From assembly GCA_030594665.1 (NCBI GenBank), contig JAUVET010000116.1, forward strand, positions 1 to 5,666: a DNA stretch of 5,666 nucleotides, given 5' to 3'. The translations under genes were made by a program, and so were the position numbers. Shown here one piece after another: positions 1 through 4,677 of the stretch. Below the pieces are notes generated by a model. It was not told where the DNA came from. It ran no database searches and worked only from the letters and a program-made list of their open reading frames with translations. Positions within the stretch are counted from its first letter, which is position 1. Every line of letters begins with the position of its first letter. Origin of the DNA: Methanosarcinaceae archaeon (lineage in GTDB: Archaea > Halobacteriota > Methanosarcinia > Methanosarcinales > Methanosarcinaceae).

Positions 1-1
1 C

Positions 2-364
2 TTTGAAAAACTTCAAATTCAAAATATGGTAAAGAACCATCATCTTGCTAAGAGCATCTCTGATGCAGGATGGTATCAATTAATTCAATTCACGAAACAC
101 AAAGCAGAATATGCTGGTAAAGTAGTGGAATTGGTTGATCCTAAGAATACGACTCAAAATTGTAGCAATTGTGGCAACAAAGTTCCCAAATCTCTTTCAG
201 TGCGTACACATAAGTGTCCTTACTGTGGTCTGGAAATGGACAGGGATGTTAATGCTGCAATTAATATTTTAAACCTTAGCACCGTAGGAACTACGGATAG
301 AGCCTGTGGACTCACTGACGTTGGTTGGGGGAATGAAGCAGGAAGCTCCTTCCTCACCGTGTAG
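2..364 (+). CDS. tnpB: TnpB, RNA-guided nuclease of IS200/IS605 family (C-terminal part, runs off left edge)
   Basis: The frame is open from base 2, so the Met codon at 26 is internal and the gene starts outside the window. The fragment covers the last third of a TnpB of about 400 residues. Counting from the Met at 26, the text MVKNHHLAKSISDAGW is the typical RuvC-II-side segment, followed by VVELVDPKNTTQNCSNCG. A four-cysteine zinc finger is formed by C46-x2-C49 and C64-x2-C67, and DRDVNAAINIL (residues 72-82) carries the last catalytic Asp of the RuvC site (D74). The C-terminal EAGSSF is also typical. TnpB is known as an RNA-guided DNA nuclease that uses an RNA made from the element's right end and favours retention of the transposon. 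Nothing in the visible part is broken. The frame ends inside the right-end hairpin and overlaps the convergent alaS end by 11 bp. Activity cannot be judged without the N-terminal two thirds. Confidence 0.92.
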   Translation, partial: FEKLQIQNMVKNHHLAKSISDAGWYQLIQFTKHKAEYAGKVVELVDPKNTTQNCSNCGNKVPKSLSVRTHKCPYCGLEMDRDVNAAINILNLSTVGTTDRACGLTDVGWGNEAGSSFLTV

Positions 365-401
365 CGGTAGGGAGGGGTAGTTCACTGCACTGTTCTTTTA
401 C
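250..401 (+). ncRNA. Possible right-end RNA (reRNA/omegaRNA) of the TnpB element
   Basis: In characterised IS200/IS605 elements, the 3' end of tnpB plus the right end is processed to a guide RNA whose last 16-20 nt come from flanking DNA. Here the scaffold would overlap the end of tnpB and include the 346-377 hairpin. The guide would begin at about 386 (TGCACTGTTCTTTTAC). That guide is antisense to the 3' end of alaS. Both ends given are estimates; no transcript or processing site can be seen directly. Confidence 0.3.
346..377 (+). repeat. Right-end hairpin of the IS element
   Basis: Bases 346-359 pair with 365-377: fourteen against thirteen nucleotides with one bulged C at 355 and two G-T wobbles. 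The loop is TGTAG (360-364), which is also where the tnpB stop codon falls. Imperfect subterminal hairpins of this kind are recognised by the Y1 transposase TnpA and form part of the TnpB guide RNA scaffold. On the minus strand the same DNA encodes the end of the alaS frame, so the hairpin serves two coding frames as well as a structural role. Confidence 0.75.
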
Positions 402-3152
402 AAGTTCTATGCCGCTACTTAATGCATCATCGATCTTCAATGGATCAACGCCCCCGCCTTGTGCCATATCCGGACGACCGCCACCGCCGCCGCCAACGAT
501 CCTGGACATTTCGCGTACAATATTGCCGGCATTTACGCCCTGCCTGATAGCTCCCTCCCCTGCAGCCACCACGATCTTAACACCACCGGAATCGCTCACA
601 AGGATCGCAACAACATCATCCTGTTCAGTTAAACTGCCTGCAACGATCATCAATTCATCATTGTCTGCATTCGGTATCAACTCAGCAACAATGCGAACTC
701 CATCAATCTCAACGGCATTTTGAACCATCTGATGTACACGCGCATGAGCAAGCTCTTCTTTCAATCTTCCATTTTCCTTCTTAAATTCTTTCCACTCACC
801 GAAGAACCGCTCAATAGTCAGTGGAAGATGCTCAGGCAATACACGAAGCGCATTTGCAGACTCGCGCAAAAGTCTATCGTTCTCCTGAACAGCCCTGACT
901 GCAGCCTCACCTGCTGCATACTCGATTCGCTCAACACCGTCCTGCACACGTTCGGTCTTAAGTATCTTGATCGGACCCACAAGGCCCGTATTTGTACAAT
1001 GGGTGCCTGCACAGGCTTCAATATCATCGCCCACCTTAACAACCCTTATACGATCCCCTGGCGGCACGCCTCCCTGGTATAATCCAAATCCGTATGCCTG
1101 TTCGGCTTCTGTCCTTCCCATCCATTCAGCATGAACGCGCCGGTTCTCCATGACGATCTGATTTGCTATCAACTCGATCTCATTCAATTCATCAATGGTT
1201 ATGCGTTTATAATGTGATAGGTCAAGACGTGCACGTTCCGTTGATTTCTGTGCACCTGCCTGCCAGATATGGTCACCAAGTACTTTCCTTGCAGCGTCGT
1301 TTACAATATGAGTTGCAGTGTGATGTCTCGCATGTGCCATACGCCTCACTTCATCCACCTGGCCAATTATCAGGTCACCTTTGCGAATATGCAGTTCATC
1401 TTCGATATTTTTGATGTCATGTATCACCACACCATTTACCATATTGACACCAATAACATGCAGCACATCATTATCAATAATTATTTTACCGTGATCTGCA
1501 GGCTGTCCACCGCCTTCCGGATAGAATAACGTACCATCAAGAACAATATGATTATCAAATATATCAAGCACAACCGCTTCGAATTCCATCCTGTTCGGTT
1601 CATCATAAAACAGTCGTTTTGTATCGGGAAGTTTGTCTATGCGCTCGGCATACGGAATTTCTACCTCTTCTTTTTCTTCCGCTTTACCGTGTTTGTCTGC
1701 AACAAGTGAATAGAACGTATCCGGCAGGTCAACTTCAACCCCTACCTCTGCTGCAGCTTCCTTTGATATCTCGGGAGGAATTCCATGGCTGTCATACATC
1801 TCGATCAATTTATCGAGCGGTATCTTCTTACCACTCTTTTTGTATTGTTTTGCCGATTTTCGGATCATACGCCTGCCACGATCCAGGGTATCCGCAAATT
1901 TCTGTTCTTCATGATGAAGAATATCCTCGATTGTTTCAAACCTTGCCTCAAACTCCGGATATTCAGGCAAGTTGTTGATATGCATTTTGACAATTTCAGA
2001 GATGGGAATCTTGATACCAAGATCATGCATCATGCGAAGTGTCCTTCGAAGTACCAGGCGTGCAAGATATCCTGCCTTGACATTTGATGGGATTATACCA
2101 TCACCAAACATAAATGTCAGGCATCTTGTATGATCCGTTATGGCATAAACAGTCTCAACCGGCTCCATTATTGAAGATAACTTCTCAACGGTCGTGCCGA
2201 TGCTTGATGCGACTTGTTTTCGAAGTTCAAGCAAATTCGCTTTTTCACTGATATCCATGAGTCCTGCCAAACAGGCATTCCGGGACAGGATATGTGCATA
2301 CTCGGCGTTATTAAGTTCATGGTCGATTCCGGCAAGTTCCATCAGTTCATTGACAATTGATGGAAAGATAGCGTCATAGATAGTAGGAGAACCTTTTGAT
2401 GCCCATACTAATCTCTCAAGACCATATCCGGTATCGACAATATAATTGTCCATCTTAGAATATGCCACACCTTTTATCATGATGTCGCCGTCTTTTGACT
2501 GCTTGAGGTTCATGAATACAAGAGTGGCAACCTCCAAACCGCCGATGAGCACTTCAAGACATGGACCCGCATTACCGCCACCGGCCCATGGCTCTTCCTT
2601 ATAGGTTACAGCCATTGGGTCAGCACCAAGTGATATTAAGAACTGGTCGCACAGTTCAACTGTTCTTTCTTTCCAGTATATCTCCTCATCCACGGTATTG
2701 AATGCGTGATGTGCCATCATTTCAAAGGTCGTAAGGTGCCGTCCGCTCCTGCCAACTGCATCGAGATCAGGTAAACGGATGCATGGTTGTGAGATCGTTA
2801 ATGGATTTGCAGGCGGTTGTACCTGACCTGACGTGACAAATGGTTGGAAATCTGCAATCGATGCAATTGTCAAATATATGTCATCTCTCCATCTGGCAAT
2901 TACAGGATACCGTTCTATCCGGGTATGACCATTTTGTTCAAAAAAACCCAGGTAATATTCCCGCATTTCTGCAAGATCGAACTGTTTTTTGAAAACCGGA
3001 TCACCTATGAATGAGTATGGATCGCAAGGAGCATCCCCGCACGTTTTTCGGTCATGATCACGTGTCCAGAAAAATGTACCGCATTTCTGGCATTGCTTCC
3101 GAATAAATCCGTTATTTGAGAAAAAATCAAGTTGATATTCATCTTCAAGCAT
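354..3152 (-). CDS. alaS: Alanyl-tRNA synthetase, archaeal type, with transposon-derived C-terminal tail
   Basis: A cytoplasmic class II enzyme that charges tRNA-Ala with alanine and hydrolyses mischarged Ser/Gly-tRNA. The 932 residues match the archaeal family length. Visible features in order: a cysteine cluster typical of archaeal AlaRS (C21-x2-C24, C38, C43); the motif 2 region at about 122-151 (CIRLPDLDAVGRSGRHLTT); motif 3 TGYGLER (241-247); YPEGGGQPAD (544-553); the editing-site metal ligands H611-x3-H615 and C714-x3-H718; and the glycine-rich C-Ala/DHHA1 segment GGGGGGRPDMAQGGG (887-901). All key residues are present, so it should be active and proofreading. The ATG at 3152 has GGAG at 3161-3158 with a 5-nt spacer. 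The 3' end is unusual: from about codon 924 (ELPLPTATR and the TGA stop) the frame lies within the IS right end, so the original last residues and stop have been displaced. The gene stands alone and is divergent from the 87-residue gene. Confidence 0.97.
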   Translation of the reverse strand: MLEDEYQLDFFSNNGFIRKQCQKCGTFFWTRDHDRKTCGDAPCDPYSFIGDPVFKKQFDLAEMREYYLGFFEQNGHTRIERYPVIARWRDDIYLTIASIADFQPFVTSGQVQPPANPLTISQPCIRLPDLDAVGRSGRHLTTFEMMAHHAFNTVDEEIYWKERTVELCDQFLISLGADPMAVTYKEEPWAGGGNAGPCLEVLIGGLEVATLVFMNLKQSKDGDIMIKGVAYSKMDNYIVDTGYGLERLVWASKGSPTIYDAIFPSIVNELMELAGIDHELNNAEYAHILSRNACLAGLMDISEKANLLELRKQVASSIGTTVEKLSSIMEPVETVYAITDHTRCLTFMFGDGIIPSNVKAGYLARLVLRRTLRMMHDLGIKIPISEIVKMHINNLPEYPEFEARFETIEDILHHEEQKFADTLDRGRRMIRKSAKQYKKSGKKIPLDKLIEMYDSHGIPPEISKEAAAEVGVEVDLPDTFYSLVADKHGKAEEKEEVEIPYAERIDKLPDTKRLFYDEPNRMEFEAVVLDIFDNHIVLDGTLFYPEGGGQPADHGKIIIDNDVLHVIGVNMVNGVVIHDIKNIEDELHIRKGDLIIGQVDEVRRMAHARHHTATHIVNDAARKVLGDHIWQAGAQKSTERARLDLSHYKRITIDELNEIELIANQIVMENRRVHAEWMGRTEAEQAYGFGLYQGGVPPGDRIRVVKVGDDIEACAGTHCTNTGLVGPIKILKTERVQDGVERIEYAAGEAAVRAVQENDRLLRESANALRVLPEHLPLTIERFFGEWKEFKKENGRLKEELAHARVHQMVQNAVEIDGVRIVAELIPNADNDELMIVAGSLTEQDDVVAILVSDSGGVKIVVAAGEGAIRQGVNAGNIVREMSRIVGGGGGGRPDMAQGGGVDPLKIDDALSSGIELVKEQCSELPLPTATR

Positions 3153-3157
3153 AATAA

Positions 3158-3161
3158 CTCC
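3158..3161 (-). promoter_or_regulatory. Ribosome binding site of alaS
   Basis: On the minus strand the sequence reads GGAG, then TTATT, then ATG. The GGAG core complements the archaeal 16S rRNA 3' end and its spacing supports the 932-residue start. Confidence 0.7.
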
Positions 3162-3188
3162 AATTATAATGCACTTGTATCTATTAGC

Positions 3189-3228
3189 TTTATTTTGATT
3201 ATCTCGTAATCGCCCTAATGTTTAAAAA
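3189..3228 (-). promoter_or_regulatory. Candidate TATA boxes for alaS
   Basis: Two AT-rich blocks could be the archaeal TATA element of alaS. On the minus strand these are TTTTTAAA (3228-3221) and AAAATAAA (3196-3189). With the usual 25 bp or so to the start of transcription they would give 5' leaders of roughly 45 and 15 nt respectively. The sequence alone does not decide between them. The upstream one lies within a perfect dyad (3217-3232). Confidence 0.35.
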
Positions 3229-3232
3229 CATT
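3217..3232. repeat. 7-bp inverted repeat in the alaS promoter region
   Basis: AATGTTT-AA-AAACATT is a perfect inverted repeat with a 2-bp centre. It covers one of the two candidate TATA boxes of alaS, so a dimeric DNA-binding protein bound here would compete with TBP. AT-rich sequence makes such dyads fairly likely by chance. Confidence 0.5.
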
Positions 3233-3303
3233 TCTTATTCACTGCATACAAAAAGCATGATACACACAACTTAAATGCTATTTTTATTGAATATTGCTTC
3301 ATT

Positions 3304-3332
3304 TATGTACATAACTATTGAATGTATGTACA
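3304..3332. repeat. Two direct copies of TATGTACA 21 bp apart
   Basis: The octamer TATGTACA occurs at 3304-3311 and again at 3325-3332, a spacing of 21 bp, or two helical turns. The first copy is part of the palindrome TATGTACATA (3304-3313). Directly after the second come CCATATGG (3333-3340) and GGCA-N3-TGCC (3339-3349). The cluster lies just upstream of the TATA-like box of the 87-residue gene, where an activator would bind. The regulatory role is inferred. Confidence 0.4.
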
Positions 3333-3358
3333 CCATATGGCATATTGCCGACATTGTG

Positions 3359-3366
3359 TTTATATG
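3359..3366 (+). promoter_or_regulatory. Probable TATA box of the 87-residue gene
   Basis: TTTATATG is close to the archaeal consensus TTTATATA. A start of transcription about 25 bp downstream would fall near 3388, leaving a very short leader before the ATG at 3401. No BRE sequence was confirmed. Confidence 0.5.
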
Positions 3367-3371
3367 TGTGG

Positions 3372-3394
3372 TCACCAATAGTGATATTTGGTGA
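3372..3394. repeat. Inverted repeat between TATA box and start codon, containing the SD site
   Basis: TCACCAA (3372-3378) and TTGGTGA (3388-3394) are perfect inverted copies with a 9-bp spacer. The right arm contains GGTGA, the SD site of the next gene, 6 nt before its ATG. If transcription starts near 3388 this works only as a DNA operator. If transcription starts upstream of 3372, the RNA stem would hide the SD. Confidence 0.5.
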
Positions 3395-3400
3395 TAACTA

Positions 3401-3664
3401 ATGAATATGGTACGATACATGTCAATGATATTTAGAGGAACAGTTGAAGATTACGAAAATGCAGGTGTAATCCCATCAGTGTTTATGGATGCTAGTGGAA
3501 ACTTGCAAATATACCTCTGCGATCCGACCATCGATGACTTTCAAGAAGATACAAAAATAGAGATCGAAGCTTTTGAAACAAACGGTGGACAGTTCGTTGA
3601 GACGATCAATGTAGATCCGGAGAACAAACGTGTAAAACACCAATCAGCCATGGCGTCAAGTTAG
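3401..3664 (+). CDS. Small acidic protein of unknown function
   Basis: I do not recognise this 87-residue protein. It is acidic (about 15 Asp/Glu against 6 Lys/Arg), has no signal peptide, membrane segment or metal-binding cluster, and contains a single Cys (C40). The alternation of hydrophobic and polar residues at 33-40 and 52-71 suggests beta strands, so it is probably a small soluble cytoplasmic protein. The start at 3401 is favoured because GGTGA (3390-3394) precedes it by 6 nt and a TATA-like box lies 35-42 bp upstream; Met codons at 3407, 3419 and 3425 are alternatives. The last five residues (AMASS) and the stop lie in the left arm of a 26-bp inverted repeat, so the C-terminus may have been supplied by that element. 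It is transcribed away from alaS and probably on its own. Strong start signals make it likely to be a real gene. Confidence 0.7.
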   Translation: MNMVRYMSMIFRGTVEDYENAGVIPSVFMDASGNLQIYLCDPTIDDFQEDTKIEIEAFETNGGQFVETINVDPENKRVKHQSAMASS

Positions 3665-3679
3665 GCTTGGAAAATTCTC

Positions 3680-3698
3680 GATAATACACGTCATTATC
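3680..3698. repeat. 6-bp stem inside the inverted-repeat segment
   Basis: GATAAT (3680-3685) and ATTATC (3693-3698) pair perfectly around the 7-nt loop ACACGTC. It lies 16 bp after the stop codon of the 87-residue gene, but there is no T-tract after it, so it is a poor terminator candidate. Confidence 0.45.
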
Positions 3699-3741
3699 AA
3701 GGTTCAAAAACGCATGCCACAGCCTTTAAAATCATACATCT

Positions 3742-3761
3742 TTTGGTAGATATCTGCCAAA
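3742..3761. repeat. 20-bp near-perfect palindrome, possible terminator or operator
   Basis: TTTGG-T-AGAT is followed directly by ATCT-G-CCAAA, which pairs throughout except for one T-G position (3747/3756). It is followed by CTTTTTATG, so as RNA it resembles a hairpin plus U-tract and might end the transcript of the 87-residue gene. As DNA it could be a symmetrical protein site close to the promoter of the downstream gene. Confidence 0.5.
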
Positions 3762-3762
3762 C

Positions 3763-3783
3763 TTTTTATGTAGTGCATATACA
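3763..3783 (+). promoter_or_regulatory. Candidate promoter of the membrane-protein operon
   Basis: TTTTTATG (3763-3770) and CATATACA (3776-3783) are the best TATA-like stretches ahead of the gene at 3914. Either would give a leader of about 110-120 nt that crosses the right arm of the 26-bp inverted repeat. Both lie inside the repeat-bounded segment, so an inversion would reverse them. This is an inference from base composition and position. Confidence 0.3.
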
Positions 3784-3854
3784 CCACTCTCAAAAATAAA
3801 AAAAGTGGCACATGATTGCGAAAACTAAAAACCATCCAAGCCTATCTTGACGCC

Positions 3855-3947
3855 ATGGCTACTGTACACGAGAAGGAAATATTCAAGAGATACTTAGAAG
3901 GGGGAGATCTAAGATGGAAAATAAACTTTTGTTCAATGATAGCATAA
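3855..3947 (+). CDS. Possible 30-codon upstream ORF or gene remnant
   Basis: An ATG within the right inverted-repeat arm opens a frame reading MATVHEKEIFKRYLEGGDLRW and on to a TAA at 3945. It overlaps the first 34 bases of the membrane-protein gene in another frame. The first twenty residues look protein-like, with codons such as AGA, ATA and AAG, but there is no SD site before the ATG. It may be the remnant of a gene whose front was replaced by the repeat element, a leader ORF, or chance. Confidence 0.2.
   Translation: MATVHEKEIFKRYLEGGDLRWKINFCSMIA
3903..3906 (+). promoter_or_regulatory. Ribosome binding site of the 202-residue membrane protein
   Basis: GGAG within a GGGGGAGAT stretch lies 7 nt before the ATG at 3914. 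It is one of the strongest SD sites in the window and fixes this start. Confidence 0.75.
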
Positions 3948-4522
3948 TCGTCAGGTTTATCAGCCTTTTTGTGATCGGTGCCATTCTCTTCACGGTGACA
4001 TGGTATCTAAGTTACTACTTTTTACCTGAAGGTATTCTGCAAGGTAAAACCGGCTCAGCCATTATTGTAGGGGCGGATGCAGCACCAACTATGCTTGAAG
4101 AATGGGGCAAGATAGTAATGTTTAATCTCGGGGCTTTATTCTTAATCGTCCTGGTAAACTTTATCCGGTATCTGGACCGCTTTCCGCTTGGTTACGTAAC
4201 TCCCCCTGGACTGATTGCCATATATGCTGTTTTTTTGGGAACGAACTCGTTTTCCATTCCCATGGCAGGGCGGATGGCACCAACATTAGCAGTATTGGGG
4301 CGTGGTGGACCATACGAGATGATGGCATTCATACTTGTGGCAGTCGCAACTTATAATCAGTCCCGCATTGCACTCACACAAGAAATGCACAGCTTAAAAG
4401 ACATCCACCGTATCAGTCCGGTCCCACGGATGTCGTTAGAACAATGGATCGGAATTGGGCTTGCAATTGCATTGATCCTCCTTGCCGGATGGCATGAAGC
4501 AGCCATGATCATGGCATTATAG
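3914..4522 (+). CDS. Multi-pass membrane protein, possibly SpoIIM/DUF95-like
   Basis: A 202-residue integral membrane protein with five predicted helices, at about residues 11-37, 66-84, 97-113, 132-148 and 177-200. The loop after helix 1 (38-65) is probably outside and the segment 149-176, rich in basic residues, probably inside, but orientation is not certain. The helix 3-4 region, with GRGGPYEMMAFILVAVATYNQSRI (129-152), recalls the SpoIIM/DUF95 family, whose members carry a small HG-P-E-like motif before a hydrophobic helix; the canonical LPHG is missing, so this assignment is tentative. Archaeal members have no known role in sporulation and the function is unknown. No catalytic residues can be named. 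The start is fixed by a strong SD. It is followed after 9 nt by a small ORF with its own SD, so it is probably the first gene of an operon. Confidence 0.85.
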   Translation: MENKLLFNDSIIVRFISLFVIGAILFTVTWYLSYYFLPEGILQGKTGSAIIVGADAAPTMLEEWGKIVMFNLGALFLIVLVNFIRYLDRFPLGYVTPPGLIAIYAVFLGTNSFSIPMAGRMAPTLAVLGRGGPYEMMAFILVAVATYNQSRIALTQEMHSLKDIHRISPVPRMSLEQWIGIGLAIALILLAGWHEAAMIMAL

Positions 4523-4531
4523 GAAGTGTAG

Positions 4532-4627
4532 ATGAATCAGGTGGATGTGATGAAGTATGAGCAAAAATATACCGGATATTCATGGTTATTATGTTCAGAC
4601 CTAGCTAAAAAGAGGGAAGTGGCATGA
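4532..4627 (+). CDS. Possible 31-residue small protein
   Basis: The frame MNQVDVMKYEQKYTGYSWLLCSDLAKKREVA starts 9 nt after the stop of the membrane-protein gene. AGGA (4521-4524) lies 7 nt before its ATG, a good SD spacing, and its TGA overlaps the next ATG as ATGA (4624-4627), an arrangement typical of coupled translation. It has no recognisable motif or full membrane helix. Good signals but short length; it could be a real small protein, a coupling leader or the decayed start of the following gene, with which it shares a reading frame interrupted by several stops. Confidence 0.35.
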   Translation: MNQVDVMKYEQKYTGYSWLLCSDLAKKREVA

Positions 4628-4677
4628 TGAAAGAAAATATCTATATCATAACCGTAGCCCTTGATCGATCATTATAA
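4624..4677 (+). CDS. Possible 17-codon leader ORF, or frameshifted start of the next gene
   Basis: ATGATG at 4624 has GAGG (4612-4615) 8 nt upstream and overlaps the previous stop by ATGA. The frame encodes MMKENIYIITVALDRSL and ends at TAA 4675, running over the first codons of the larger gene in another frame. Skipping one base around 4658-4661 would join it to that gene. It may be the true N-terminus broken by an indel or sequencing error, or a leader peptide that couples translation. Confidence 0.3.
   Translation: MMKENIYIITVALDRSL

Larger units (their letters stand above)
1..385 (+). mobile_element. Right end of an IS200/IS605-family (IS1341-like) TnpB element
   Basis: The left window edge lies inside a transposon of the IS200/IS605 superfamily. 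What is visible is the 3' part of tnpB followed by a right-end hairpin and then TAGTTCAC (378-385), a sequence type that commonly closes such elements. The native alaS sequence resumes at about 386. The left end, any tnpA and the target motif lie outside the window, so it is unknown whether the element is autonomous. The exact boundary is an inference from the RE pattern; it could be off by a few bases. These elements make no target-site duplication, so none is expected. Confidence 0.75.
3646..3860. repeat. Segment bounded by 26-bp inverted repeats
   Basis: Bases 3646-3671 are the reverse complement of 3835-3860 with one mismatch (T3661 against T3845). The arms start AGCCATGGCGTC and end AGGCTTGGA. 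They enclose 163 bp of AT-rich non-coding DNA with three smaller dyads. The left arm covers the end of the 87-residue gene; the right arm ends 53 bp before the ATG of the 202-residue membrane protein. No target-site duplication is seen next to the arms, which argues against a simple recent MITE insertion. Other readings are an invertible promoter segment or a folded RNA with a long closing stem. The arms themselves are seen directly; the role is unknown. Confidence 0.85.

Noticed and set aside
409..2379. Several plus-strand open frames of 60-120 codons opposite alaS, and one minus-strand frame at 818-1042
   Set aside because: All lie inside the clearly coding alaS frame, encode compositionally odd peptides (for example proline runs) with no motifs, and are explained as shadows.
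3697..3720. GGTTCAAA resembling a tRNA T-loop
   Set aside because: The loop-closing C is missing, the T-stem does not pair, and no anticodon or acceptor arms can be built around it.
3636..3870. Target-site duplication next to the 26-bp inverted repeats
   Set aside because: The bases directly outside the arms (CAATC on the left, ACTGT on the right) are not a direct repeat, so a classical transposition footprint cannot be claimed.
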